Assembly (NCBI GenBank): GCA_016186145.1
Contig: JACPMF010000010.1
Coordinates: 1-64,000, forward strand
Reading direction: 5' to 3'
DNA length: 64,000 bases
DNA from: Candidatus Sungiibacteriota bacterium
GTDB lineage: Bacteria > Patescibacteria > Paceibacteria > Sungbacterales > SURF-37
Positions within the stretch are counted from its first letter, which is position 1; each line of letters starts with the position of its first letter. Below the pieces are notes generated by a model. That model searched no databases, was not told the origin of the DNA, and saw nothing but the letters and a program-made list of their open reading frames with translations. A program made the translations under genes and the position numbers. Positions 1 through 7,187 of the stretch are shown here, one piece after another.

Positions 1-2
1 AA

Positions 3-295
3 GGTGAAGAGCGCGCGGCGACGGGCATTGTAAATAGCAAATTTCCGCCAGATAATTTAGTCGCTCTTATTGAGAAGGCCAAAAATATGCAAGTTGAAAA
101 CGAGGCAAGGATGGAAAAACTTAAAGAGAAATACGAATCACTGCTTTGGGTGAAAACGCGGGTGGAATCGCGGAAGAAGCTCGCGCCATAGCCACAGAAC
201 TGAAAACAGATATAGAAAACCTCCGCGCCATAATTATTGAGATATATACGCAAGCTGACGATTACAATAGTTCCAGATCAAATACCAGCATATAA
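3..295 (+). pseudogene. 3' end of a gene cut by the window edge, frameshifted
   Basis: The frame starting at base 3 reads a charged, helix-prone peptide and stops at 189-191. From about base 149 a second frame (GENAGGIAEEARAIATEL onward) continues the same alanine/glutamate-rich helical style and stops at 293-295, three bases before the next ATG. One extra G in the GGG run at 148-150 would join the two frames. I do not recognise the family. The end may be a coiled-coil or cytoplasmic tail. Its tight spacing to the membrane protein at 298 suggests one operon. The break could be a sequencing error. Confidence 0.5.
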
Positions 296-297
296 TC

Positions 298-663
298 ATG
301 ACTACTGTGAACACTTCAACTTCGTTCAGTGCAAGCAAAAACAAACTTATCATTGCAGTCATTGTTCTCGTTGTTATCGCGGGAGGAGTATTATTTTTCT
401 TGAATCGCGGTCCTTCATATCAAAAAGAGTCGCTTACGATTGAGCAGGACTTGACGCCGATTGAGTTGACTCCAGAAGAACAGCAAGCGCTTCAAGCCGA
501 AGGACTCGCCTTTCCTTCCGTAGAAGACGCGGCCGCGAAAAAATTGCAAACCGTGCGCTCTTCCGACGAGTTTGACGCCATTGAAGCCGATCTCAACGAA
601 ACCGATTTAACGGGTCTTGATGCCGAATCAGAAGCAATCGAAAGCGACCTCTCCGGGCTATAA
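298..663 (+). CDS. Small membrane-anchored acidic protein
   Basis: 121 residues. A short polar N-terminus is followed by one hydrophobic segment at about residues 17-36 (KLIIAVIVLVVIAGGVLFFL), then a strongly acidic tail rich in Glu and Asp. The shape fits a signal-anchored protein with an extracytoplasmic tail. The ATG lies three bases after the stop of the preceding frameshifted gene, so the two are probably co-transcribed. I do not recognise the family and infer no function. Confidence 0.7.
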   Translation: MTTVNTSTSFSASKNKLIIAVIVLVVIAGGVLFFLNRGPSYQKESLTIEQDLTPIELTPEEQQALQAEGLAFPSVEDAAAKKLQTVRSSDEFDAIEADLNETDLTGLDAESEAIESDLSGL

Positions 664-702
664 ACCTTGATAGTGTTTCTACCAATAATTCACAATCTTA
701 AA

Positions 703-770
703 TGGCGACCCGCCTTCGCTAAAGCTACGGACCTGGCGTCGCCGAAGCTATGCCAAGGCGCGCGGGCAAG
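703..770. repeat. GC-rich dispersed palindromic repeat
   Basis: GC-rich stretch with the core CGCCTTCGCTAAAGCTACGG followed by an imperfect inverted copy (GCCGAAGCTATGCCAAGGCG). The same core occurs at 9221-9295, 28288-28362, inside cysS at 54570-54612 and, degenerate, in the P4 arm of the metK riboswitch (about 17370-17390). It lies in the non-coding gap 664-899. Confidence 0.6.
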
Positions 771-836
771 AATGTTGCCGGGAATCTGCCAAATTTTGAA
801 GTCGAAAGGATTCGCCCTGCCTTATCCGACGCGTAG

Positions 837-866
837 TTGACAAAATAGCATGATGTGTGCTATTTT
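837..866 (+). promoter_or_regulatory. Sigma-70-type promoter for the NADAR gene
   Basis: TTGACA at 837-842 and TATTTT at 861-866 with an 18-bp spacer, about 35 bases upstream of the ATG at 900. Confidence 0.55.
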
Positions 867-899
867 TGTTTTACGCTCATTGTCAATACGGAGGTGAAA

Positions 900-1568
900 A
901 TGCAAAGTGTCAGAGTCCAACCAGTATCAGCAGCATCAGAAAAACTTCTCCTCATCGATGTGGTTTGCGATTGTGGGAGTAACGGTTTAATGGATAAAAC
1001 AACCGGGGACTCGAGTTTCAAACACCCCGTTGTTCTTGGATCAAGCGAGGCAAAGACTCTTGTCTGTGTTACTTGTAAAAAAGAATATACTGTTCTCGCT
1101 CAAAGCAATCATCTACATATCAATCAACGACCGCCGATCGATGATAAAATTCTTTTCTACGAAGGCGAGTGGTATATTTTCTCAAATTTCTCATCGTTTA
1201 TGGTCTTTTGGCATGGTGTTAATTGGACAACAGCAGAACATGCTTATCAGGCGGCAAAATTCGATGACCCGGAAATCGCAGAAAAAATTCGTGTGGCCGG
1301 GTCAGCATACGATGCAAAGAAAGTCGCGCATGCCCACCAAAATGAAGTCCGGTGGGACTGGGACGACGATAAAAAGTTAGAGATAATGGAAGAAATCGTG
1401 AGAGCAAAGCTTACCCAGCATCCTTATATCCAAAGAAAACTTTTGCAAACAGGAAAACGGGAAATTGTCGAAAACTCTCCAAGAGATTCCTTCTGGGGAC
1501 GCGGGCCTGACTGGAAAGGCCGAAACGAGCTTGGTAAGCTATGGATGAAATTACGAACCGAACGGTAA
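900..1568 (+). CDS. NADAR-domain protein (YbiA/RibX-like) with N-terminal Cys motifs
   Basis: 222 residues from the ATG at 900, chosen because GGAGGTG sits just upstream. A longer upstream start has no ribosome binding site. The N-terminal ~70 residues carry a CDCG and a CVTCKK motif, suggesting a small metal-binding module. The C-terminal part has NADAR/DUF1768 hallmarks: FYEGEWYIFSNFSSF, TAEHAYQAAKF, a Trp-Asp acidic patch and the terminal NSPRDSFWGRG. The family includes N-glycosidases on riboflavin intermediates and ADP-ribosyl hydrolases that can counter DarT-type toxins; which applies is open. No toxin is adjacent. Own promoter and terminator, so probably a single-gene unit. Confidence 0.8.
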   Translation: MQSVRVQPVSAASEKLLLIDVVCDCGSNGLMDKTTGDSSFKHPVVLGSSEAKTLVCVTCKKEYTVLAQSNHLHINQRPPIDDKILFYEGEWYIFSNFSSFMVFWHGVNWTTAEHAYQAAKFDDPEIAEKIRVAGSAYDAKKVAHAHQNEVRWDWDDDKKLEIMEEIVRAKLTQHPYIQRKLLQTGKREIVENSPRDSFWGRGPDWKGRNELGKLWMKLRTER

Positions 1569-1591
1569 ATAACACAAACTACTCCACAACC

Positions 1592-1616
1592 GCACGGCTC
1601 TGCCCGTGCTTTTTTA
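1592..1616 (+). terminator. Rho-independent terminator
   Basis: GCACGG - 6-nt loop - CCGTGC stem followed by TTTTTTATTT, directly after the NADAR gene. The gap from here to 1810 holds no gene or repeat that I can support. Confidence 0.75.
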
Positions 1617-1810
1617 TTTAAACCCCCGGGAACCCCTTTTAAGACATCGCGTCTCGAAACATCTCCCCCGCTTTCTTTTGATTTCGTATTCTCGTGCATA
1701 CCTACACTGTAACTAATTTGAGAGACTTTTCAATAAAGACGACAGCCAAAGTTTTTGCCCTCAATCAACGGTGAGTGGCCGGACAGGGTCTCATTTGATA
1801 AGATATATTT

Positions 1811-2155
1811 ATGGGCTTTGTATCGGAATATTTCTTCGCGTTTTTGGCGGGCGGCTTTATAACAGTGGCCATTATTTATTTTGAAACGAGCGGCCACTTA
1901 CTTGTTTCCCGCCTGGCCGCCCTTTTTCCCGTTTTTACATGGCTATCTTACCTGTTTATCGGAAAACTTTCCGGTGGCGAAGCGGTATCGCAACACGCGC
2001 TATTCGTGCTTTTGGGAACAATTATTGCGTGGCTCCCGTATATGTTTGTCATTTATTATTTCGCGCCGAAATTCGGGGTGGTTAAAGCCATAGCGCTGGG
2101 AATTCTTGTTTTTTTGGTCCTTGCTTTTGTCTTTATCAAGCTCTATAAAATTTAA
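1811..2155 (+). CDS. GlpM-like (DUF3147) four-helix membrane protein
   Basis: 114 residues, almost entirely hydrophobic, with about four membrane segments (roughly 5-22, 32-50, 62-82, 90-110). The pattern FAFLAGGF...LAALFPVFTWLSYLFIG and a later GTIIAWLPYMFVIYYF resembles the GlpM/DUF3147 inner-membrane family, whose members carry a PLFPTF motif at this place. The function of that family is poorly known. No clear Shine-Dalgarno precedes the ATG. The gap 2156-2290 contains nothing I can name. Confidence 0.55.
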   Translation: MGFVSEYFFAFLAGGFITVAIIYFETSGHLLVSRLAALFPVFTWLSYLFIGKLSGGEAVSQHALFVLLGTIIAWLPYMFVIYYFAPKFGVVKAIALGILVFLVLAFVFIKLYKI

Positions 2156-2290
2156 TTTTATAGATTTTGTCTTCGTCCTTTTATGTAAATATGTAAACGA
2201 AAAGTCTCTAGAAACCGACCTTTTGCAGTAAGTTTCATATCACCGCGCAATTTCTTGCTATTTTAGGGCTTTCGTGGTAAGCTTACTGAT

Positions 2291-2521
2291 ATGAAACGAA
2301 GGGATGAAGAACTTGAACGCAACCAGGCGATGACCACTATCGTGGCTTTTATGGATTCGTACAATCAAACTATCCCCTCTCATTTTCCGAAAGCTTCGCT
2401 CGAGCTGCTTGAACAATTTCGACAGGTTTCCCCGGCCCTTTTTAAGCAGAGCCGCAAGTGGTCTATTGAAAAACACCGCAAGCGCTTCATGGACTGGCTT
2501 TCTTCGCGTCAGAATGCATAA
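2291..2521 (+). CDS. Small hypothetical protein upstream of the helicase
   Basis: 76 residues, soluble, basic and Gln/Ser-rich, probably helical (ELLEQFRQV, WSIEKHRKRFMDWL). It ends in AATGCATAA, which overlaps the proposed ATG of the helicase at 2514, so the two genes look translationally coupled. I do not recognise the family. A small helicase partner is conceivable only from the position. Confidence 0.55.
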   Translation: MKRRDEELERNQAMTTIVAFMDSYNQTIPSHFPKASLELLEQFRQVSPALFKQSRKWSIEKHRKRFMDWLSSRQNA

Positions 2522-3713
2522 AAATACTCCCAAAAACGGAACATTTCATGGCCTCGGCATAGCCCCGGGGCTTCTTACGGTTATTGAGAAATTGCACTAT
2601 GCCGAGCCAACCCCCATTCAACTCCAGGCAATTCCCGCCGCGGTTGAAGGCAACGATGTGGTTGGTATTGCCCAAACCGGAACCGGTAAAACACTTGCAT
2701 TCGGGATTCCAATGCTCCAACGCCTTGCGCAGGCAAAAGGACAAGGCCTTGTTCTTCTTCCAACGAGAGAATTAGCCCTTCAAGTCGAGGAAGCGTTGCA
2801 TGCAGTCGGCAAACCGCTTGGACTCAAAACAGCGGTACTCATCGGCGGGGCATCATTTAATCCCCAAATGGATGCGCTCCGTAAAGCCCCCCATGTCATC
2901 ATTGCGACCCCCGGACGCCTCATAGACCACCTTATGCGAAAAACTTTAACGCTCGACCGCATCAGCATACTGGTGCTGGACGAGGCCGATCGAATGCTTG
3001 ATATGGGTTTTCAACCGCAGATTGAACGAATCCTTCGCGTCGTGCCAAAAAACAGGCAAACAATGCTTTTTTCCGCAACGCTTCCGCTTGAAATAATGTC
3101 CATCGCATCCTCTTATATGAAGCAACCGGTACGGATAGAAGTCGCCCCTTCCGGAACGGCCGCAGAACATGTTACGCAGGAAATTTTCATTGTAGAAAGG
3201 GAAACCAAACTAAAACTCCTTTCCGTCCTGTTAGAAGAACATCCCGGTTCGGCGCTTGTCTTCGCAAGGACAAAATTCGGAGCCCGCAAAATCACAAAAG
3301 CTCTGAAGACGCTGGGAATGGTCGCTGCAGAGATTCACTCTAACCGCTCGCTTGCCCAGCGAAAAGAAGCTTTGGAGGGATTCCGCTCCGGCCGCTACCG
3401 AGTGCTTGTTGCCACAGATATCGCATCGCGAGGTATTGATGTAAAGGGAATTGAAACGGTTATTAATTACGATCTTCCCTCGAAGGCCGAAGATTATGTC
3501 CACCGCATCGGACGAACCGGCCGCGCCGGTATGGCAGGGCATGCCATTTCCTTTGCCATGCCGGAGGAACGAAATGAAATCCGCGGCATTGAACGCTTAA
3601 TTAAGCAATCGATACGCATATCCACGCCGCCCTCCGGCCTCTCTCAAGCGAGTTTCAGCCCGCCTCGTCCCGTATTTTACCCCGGGCGCAATCGAAGACG
3701 CCGCAGGTGGTAA
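2514..3713 (+). CDS. DEAD-box ATP-dependent RNA helicase (RhlE-like)
   Basis: 399 residues from ATG 2514; a longer open frame from 2409 only overlaps the preceding gene. In order: Q motif (AEPTPIQLQAIP), Walker A AQTGTGKT, PTREL, DEAD in LVLDEADRMLDMGF, SAT (LFSATLP), then the second RecA domain with VFARTK, ATDIASRGIDV and HRIGRTGRAG. The C-terminal tail is short and Arg-rich, as in RhlE-type helicases that unwind short RNA duplexes in ribosome assembly or mRNA decay. All catalytic motifs are present. Overlap with the 2291 gene suggests an operon. Confidence 0.92.
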   Translation: MHKNTPKNGTFHGLGIAPGLLTVIEKLHYAEPTPIQLQAIPAAVEGNDVVGIAQTGTGKTLAFGIPMLQRLAQAKGQGLVLLPTRELALQVEEALHAVGKPLGLKTAVLIGGASFNPQMDALRKAPHVIIATPGRLIDHLMRKTLTLDRISILVLDEADRMLDMGFQPQIERILRVVPKNRQTMLFSATLPLEIMSIASSYMKQPVRIEVAPSGTAAEHVTQEIFIVERETKLKLLSVLLEEHPGSALVFARTKFGARKITKALKTLGMVAAEIHSNRSLAQRKEALEGFRSGRYRVLVATDIASRGIDVKGIETVINYDLPSKAEDYVHRIGRTGRAGMAGHAISFAMPEERNEIRGIERLIKQSIRISTPPSGLSQASFSPPRPVFYPGRNRRRRRW

Positions 3714-3819
3714 AATCATTTTGGAAACTTGACAACATAATAATAATAATATAGCCCACGTTCTTATTGGAAAGCGGATTTTGCCCTTCTTTTAGAAACA
3801 CGAGGAAAGGAGAACGGCG

Positions 3820-4017
3820 ATGGTAAAAGTTATCAAGATCAAGCCGGCACGAGAAGTGAAAAAGAGATGTGTTTGCGAAAACTGCGGGGCAACTCTTGAG
3901 TATGTCCCGGCAGATATCAAAAGCTATAGCGGAACAGACATAAGTGGTGGCCCAGATGGATGCGAATGGATAAATTGTCCAAATTGCAAAAAGCGAGTTA
4001 CTCTTCGTTCGTGGTAA
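3820..4017 (+). CDS. Small zinc-ribbon protein
   Basis: 65 residues. Two CxxC pairs (CENCGATL and CPNCKKRVTLRSW) separated by about 30 residues are the typical layout of a zinc ribbon. The N-terminus is basic. AAAGGAG precedes the ATG by about 9 bases, and TTGACA at 3729-3734 may be its -35 box. A terminator follows, so it is a self-contained small gene. Possible nucleic-acid binding; no specific family recognised. Confidence 0.65.
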   Translation: MVKVIKIKPAREVKKRCVCENCGATLEYVPADIKSYSGTDISGGPDGCEWINCPNCKKRVTLRSW

Positions 4018-4042
4018 CAATAAAGCAGCTATCAGCGATTAA

Positions 4043-4076
4043 CTGCTCAGCTTGTTTGAGCGGTTTTTATTTTTTC
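4043..4076 (+). terminator. Rho-independent terminator
   Basis: CTGCTCA - loop - TGAGCGG stem at 4043-4063 followed by TTTTTATTTTTT, 25 bases after the zinc-ribbon gene. Confidence 0.7.
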
Positions 4077-4083
4077 AAAACTA

Positions 4084-4113
4084 TTGACAAATAGTATAAT
4101 ATTGTGCCATAAT
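4084..4113 (+). promoter_or_regulatory. Sigma-70-type promoter
   Basis: TTGACA at 4084-4089, 18-bp spacer, CATAAT at 4108-4113. It gives a leader of about 105 nt before the GTG at 4225. Confidence 0.55.
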
Positions 4114-4224
4114 CAATTTGGTCCTTAACAACCGCTGGTAACTCTCGTAGACCCCAAAAGGAGCTCGCGTGAACGCGACAAACGCAAGAAGGATCGCCGT
4201 ATCATTGTTAGAAGGAGGTAACTC

Positions 4225-4479
4225 GTGAAAATACTCGCGGGCACGGATGAGGTGGTCTCCTTAACAATAACAATCACGCGTTACAGCACGCACAAAACGG
4301 CCCGATGCGACTGCAAGTGGACGACGGTGGATCAGCGCAGATTGGACGCCAAGGTCTCCGACCACATCCGTCTCCATCGAAGCCGCGGAATCCCGGTTAC
4401 GTACCGAGAACGGGATTTCAGAAAAATAAAGATAGCGTGCGGACGAAAAAAGAAACAAACGGCAGCCGCCTGTAAATAA
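4225..4479 (+). CDS. Small basic hypothetical protein, GTG start
   Basis: 84 residues, very basic (many Arg/Lys), with four scattered Cys. The GTG start is supported by a perfect AGAAGGAGG seven bases upstream. The stop codon lies inside the loop of the terminator hairpin at 4467-4493, so the unit is compact: promoter, 105-nt leader, gene, terminator. Family not recognised. Basic charge could suit nucleic-acid binding, but that is only inference. Confidence 0.55.
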   Translation: MKILAGTDEVVSLTITITRYSTHKTARCDCKWTTVDQRRLDAKVSDHIRLHRSRGIPVTYRERDFRKIKIACGRKKKQTAAACK

Positions 4480-4493
4480 CAGGCGTCTTTTTA
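4467..4493 (+). terminator. Terminator overlapping the stop codon
   Basis: CGCCTG - 7-nt loop (holding the TAA stop) - CAGGCG, then TCTTTTTATT. Confidence 0.75.
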
Positions 4494-4869
4494 TTGTTTC
4501 GTCCGCAAGAATACCATCGCGTCAGACGCGACGGATGAACCCCGTTAGAGATCGCGGACGCTTATAAAATTTTTCATGAAATTGTTAAAATTCATACGCA
4601 ATAATAATATTGAGCGTCAACATTTTGTTGCGTCCGCGCCCTATCTCTAACGGGATGAATTACGGTTACGAAACAATAACCCTGTTAGATGCGGACAAAT
4701 GCATCTATTTTAGATAGTTTGAGAATTAACTTTTGCATTGAGTGTTAGATTTCATGTTCGTAGCCGCTATCTAACGGGGTGAACAACCGCGAGTACCGCC
4801 AAGCGGTACGGTGATACCACACCGCTTGGTTCCACTGAGGTCACCACTCGAAGTGCGGTGCGGTTGTTC
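4491..4869 (-). repeat. Structured intergenic element, copy A (hairpin - inverted repeat - hairpin)
   Basis: Read on the minus strand. HP1 lies at 4869-4782 with arms AACAACCGC/GCGGTTGTT. Next is a spacer-bearing inverted repeat at 4779-4680, with ends CCCCGTTAGATAGCGG and a partner at 4690-4680. HP2 lies at 4679-4491 with outer arms TTATTGTTTCGT/ACGAAACAATAA, an AA bulge, an inner stem CCG.../..CGG and a 15-nt palindrome at 4517-4531. HP2 is split by a nested 115-nt element (4540-4654). HP1 shares about 40 nt identity with HP1 of copy B. The element lies 22 bases downstream of mutY and next to the terminator of the 4225 gene. Confidence 0.75.
4540..4654. mobile_element. Nested inverted-repeat element with 5-bp target duplication
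   Basis: The ends are CCCCGTTAGAGATCGCGGAC (4540 on) and the matching GTCCGCG...ATCTCTAACGGG (to 4654), forming about 20-bp imperfect terminal inverted repeats round an AT-rich middle. ATGAA occurs immediately before (4535-4539) and after (4655-4659). Removing 4540-4659 restores an HP2 hairpin that aligns base for base with the intact HP2 of copies B and C. No coding capacity. Confidence 0.7.
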
Positions 4870-4891
4870 ATTTTCTTATGAACCGCAACCC

Positions 4892-5716
4892 CTATCGGAT
4901 TGAGTAAGCGCCGCCTTGTTTTTTAATAAAACCTTCAATATGAAGGCGGGAGAGAACCGGATCAAGAAAAAATTTCTGTTTTGGAAAATACGCAAATAGC
5001 TGTTTTCGAGTAAGCGCGGACTTTAAAAGCAATTTCAAAACCTCGCCGCGAAGCTGCCTTCGCGATCCTTCAAATGCGGATTGTTTCGCATAATGAACGC
5101 TTTTTCTGTTTGGATTGCCATGTTTTTTGCCGAGCATTGCGCCATAATCCGTTAATGCCCAGTACCACTCCCGCGGGTTCCTTTTATCGAGCGTTTGGCC
5201 GACGAGCGGAAAAATTTCACGATCGTGCACGAAATTCTTTTTTGAGAAAAATTTATGAATAAACACGCGCCGGATGTTTGTCTCTATAAAAATCGCGGGC
5301 AGATTAAACGCATAAGCAGAAATCGCTCCCGCAGTTGCTTTTCCGACGCCGGGAAGTTTTACCAGGTCGCTTACATCAGGAGGAAGCGCGCCGCGATACT
5401 CCTTAATAACCTTCCGCGCCAACTCCCGCAAAAATATCACCCTCCTGTTGTAGCCCATCCCTTGCCAGACCGCGAGAATCTTTTTAAGCGAGGCCTTTGC
5501 AAGCGGTTGCCAATCAGGAAACGTCTTAAGAAACTTCGGATAATACCGCCTTGCTCGTTCAACTTGTGTCTGCTGGAGCATGATTTCTGAAACAAGAACT
5601 TTGTATGGATCCCGTGTTTCCCGCCATGGTAAATCCCGCCGATTTTTACGGTAATATCTCCAAATGAACGCCCTGAATTTTTGAACCTGCTGTTTTGTCA
5701 ATTTCCGATCTGCCAT
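4892..5716 (-). CDS. mutY: A/G-specific adenine glycosylase-like HhH-GPD protein without Fe-S cysteines
   Basis: 274 residues from MADRKL; an upstream start adds 12 unlikely residues. DNA base-excision repair of 8-oxoG:A mispairs is the family role. Seen: DLPWRETRDPYKVLVSEIMLQQTQV with the catalytic Glu, the helix-hairpin-helix LPGVGKATAGAI, and AIFIETNIRRVF, where the usual catalytic Asp is Glu. The C-terminal region that normally holds four cysteines of a [4Fe-4S] cluster (here KHGNPNRKSVHYAKQSAF) has none. No MutT-like 8-oxoG domain is evident. Divergent from the 5738 gene, with only 21 bases between the starts. Confidence 0.8.
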   Translation of the reverse strand: MADRKLTKQQVQKFRAFIWRYYRKNRRDLPWRETRDPYKVLVSEIMLQQTQVERARRYYPKFLKTFPDWQPLAKASLKKILAVWQGMGYNRRVIFLRELARKVIKEYRGALPPDVSDLVKLPGVGKATAGAISAYAFNLPAIFIETNIRRVFIHKFFSKKNFVHDREIFPLVGQTLDKRNPREWYWALTDYGAMLGKKHGNPNRKSVHYAKQSAFEGSRRQLRGEVLKLLLKSALTRKQLFAYFPKQKFFLDPVLSRLHIEGFIKKQGGAYSIR

Positions 5717-5737
5717 GCTATAATAATACTTACTGAT

Positions 5738-6007
5738 ATGGAAAATCTTCAAGACGCCCCAATTGCCTACGGAGTAAAAAGGGCGAAAACGGCAATAAAA
5801 AAGAGAATGTTTTCTTATATCGCCGCGGGCTTTGGACTGGTGGCGGGCCTTGCATGGAATGATGCCATAAAACTCCTGATTGATTATTTTATTCCGACCA
5901 TCGGAAGCGGCATTATCGCAAAGCTGGCTTATGCGTTTATCATAACAATTATTGTTGCTCTCATGCTCTATTCCATAGAGCGGTCCTTGGAGAAAGAAGA
6001 AGCATAA
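5738..6007 (+). CDS. DUF5654 family two-helix membrane protein
   Basis: 89 residues from MENLQDAP; a longer open frame upstream would overlap mutY. A basic amphipathic start is followed by AAGFGLVAGLAWNDAIKLLIDYFIP (about residues 30-54) and a second hydrophobic helix (about 63-81). This is the shape and motif of DUF5654, a short family seen in CPR bacteria and archaea with no known function. Divergent from mutY, with a terminator at 6015-6043. Confidence 0.65.
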   Translation: MENLQDAPIAYGVKRAKTAIKKRMFSYIAAGFGLVAGLAWNDAIKLLIDYFIPTIGSGIIAKLAYAFIITIIVALMLYSIERSLEKEEA

Positions 6008-6014
6008 AAAGATA

Positions 6015-6043
6015 ACAGGCGCCGATACGGCGTCTGTTTTTAC
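6015..6043 (+). terminator. Rho-independent terminator
   Basis: ACAGGCGCC - GATAC - GGCGTCTGT stem followed by TTTTTA. Confidence 0.75.
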
Positions 6044-6058
6044 TTTTCGCGCTCACTG

Positions 6059-6562
6059 CTAAAGCTTGACGGCCTCTTCCAAACCATCCCCGGGAGTAAA
6101 ACATTCAATTTCAACATTTCGCAAGTTAAGTCCTGCCTCGGCTCCGGTCAAGGTATTTTTGATGCGGAGAATCGGGATGATGCCCCGCGTTACCAAATCG
6201 TGCGCGCCGGGGATCACCTTGCGAGCGAGCACACCTACCCGAAACCGCGACATCCCATTTGAGAGAATAAGAACTACGATGAATGGATAGCCAAGCGGAA
6301 GCCCGGCATTAAGAGCCGACACGATCTCCAAAGCGTAAATGTGCTTGAGTTCGGGATCCATACGATCCAGCTCAGCTTCAGTCGCAAATCCAAACACCCG
6401 CATAAAACCAACAACAGCCCGTCGGCCAAGCGCCGTAATAAAAACATTAAATTCTTTCATATCCCCGCAAAAGCCCCCGCAACCTGCGGAAACATCAGAA
6501 GTTACGGCGGCTAGTGTTTCTTTCCGCCAGATCTCATAGCGTGCTTTGTCTTCCGCGCGCAT
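6059..6562 (-). CDS. Hypothetical protein with a central hydrophobic segment
   Basis: 167 residues. GGAGATAGGAA precedes the ATG. The N-terminus has a Gly/Cys cluster (SAGCGGFCGDM) and the middle has GLPLGYPFIVVLILSNGMSRFRVGVLAR, which may be a buried beta region rather than a membrane span. The C-terminus is beta-rich. I do not recognise it. It is convergent with the 5738 gene and followed by that gene's terminator. Confidence 0.55.
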   Translation of the reverse strand: MRAEDKARYEIWRKETLAAVTSDVSAGCGGFCGDMKEFNVFITALGRRAVVGFMRVFGFATEAELDRMDPELKHIYALEIVSALNAGLPLGYPFIVVLILSNGMSRFRVGVLARKVIPGAHDLVTRGIIPILRIKNTLTGAEAGLNLRNVEIECFTPGDGLEEAVKL

Positions 6563-6633
6563 TTCCTATCTCCGTTGTTTTTAAAAAACATTACATTAAA
6601 AGTATAACACGACTTATGAGAAATCACAATAGA

Positions 6634-6662
6634 TTGACTGATCTTGCAAAACGTGCTATTTT
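6634..6662 (+). promoter_or_regulatory. Sigma-70-type promoter for the Nudix operon
   Basis: TTGACT at 6634-6639, 17-bp spacer, TATTTT at 6657-6662, about 43 bases before the ATG. Confidence 0.5.
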
Positions 6663-6704
6663 TCGTAAATAGCGCGATCCGAAACACCATGAAGGAGCGG
6701 CACA

Positions 6705-7187
6705 ATGGAGGACTTGAGTCCTTTAATAACAGAACAGCACAAAACAAAACATTACCGGCCCGTTGCGGTCGCCATTATAAGAAACGCGCGCGGAGAAATC
6801 CTCTTTACTCAAGATACAAAAACCGGCGGCTGGCAACTGCCGCAAGGCGGGATTGAATCCGGCGAAAACGCCGAAGCGGGTCTATTGCGAGAAATTGCGG
6901 AAGAACTTGGTACCCATCGAAGCCAACTACAAAATATACAATACAAGGGGCGGGCGGATCTGGATTTCGAGCCGACGCGGATAGAGCGGCGAGGCTTCAC
7001 CAAAGGAAAGCGGTACTTCTTTTTCTCCCTTGAATACACCGGCCCGTCAAAACTCACGGTAAATCCGGAGGAAATCAACGATTATCGGTGGGCCGACGAG
7101 AACCGGGCACCCGAGGTCATGGCCGCCACAAGAAGAGAAAAAGCCGAACTGATCTTATCGTTCTTGGACGAGACGGATGGCAAATGA
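6705..7187 (+). CDS. Nudix hydrolase (RppH-like)
   Basis: 160 residues. A full Nudix box follows WQLPQGGIESGE: GGIESGENAEAGLLREIAEELG, matching GX5EX7REUXEEXGU. WQLPQGG and the later RFFF-type aromatic region resemble RppH/Ap4A hydrolases, which remove pyrophosphate from RNA 5' ends or split dinucleoside polyphosphates. GAAGGAG lies nine bases before the ATG. The stop overlaps the ATG of the thermonuclease-like gene by 4 bases, so they are coupled. Exact substrate unknown. Confidence 0.85.
   Translation: MEDLSPLITEQHKTKHYRPVAVAIIRNARGEILFTQDTKTGGWQLPQGGIESGENAEAGLLREIAEELGTHRSQLQNIQYKGRADLDFEPTRIERRGFTKGKRYFFFSLEYTGPSKLTVNPEEINDYRWADENRAPEVMAATRREKAELILSFLDETDGK

Noticed and set aside
237..443. 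Overlapping reading frame at the 5' end of the 298 gene
   Set aside because: It lies in another frame of the real gene and has no start signals.
900..1568. NADAR protein as antitoxin of a DarT system
   Set aside because: No DarT-like toxin beside it; the operon is a single gene.
2409..2513. Upstream extension of the helicase
   Set aside because: It overlaps the 2291 gene for 105 bases and encodes no conserved residues.
4540..4700. TCTAAC...GTTAGATGC resembles integron attC ends
   Set aside because: The GTTAG ends face inwards as paired terminal repeats, no integrase or cassette array is present, and the inner part lacks the attC fold.
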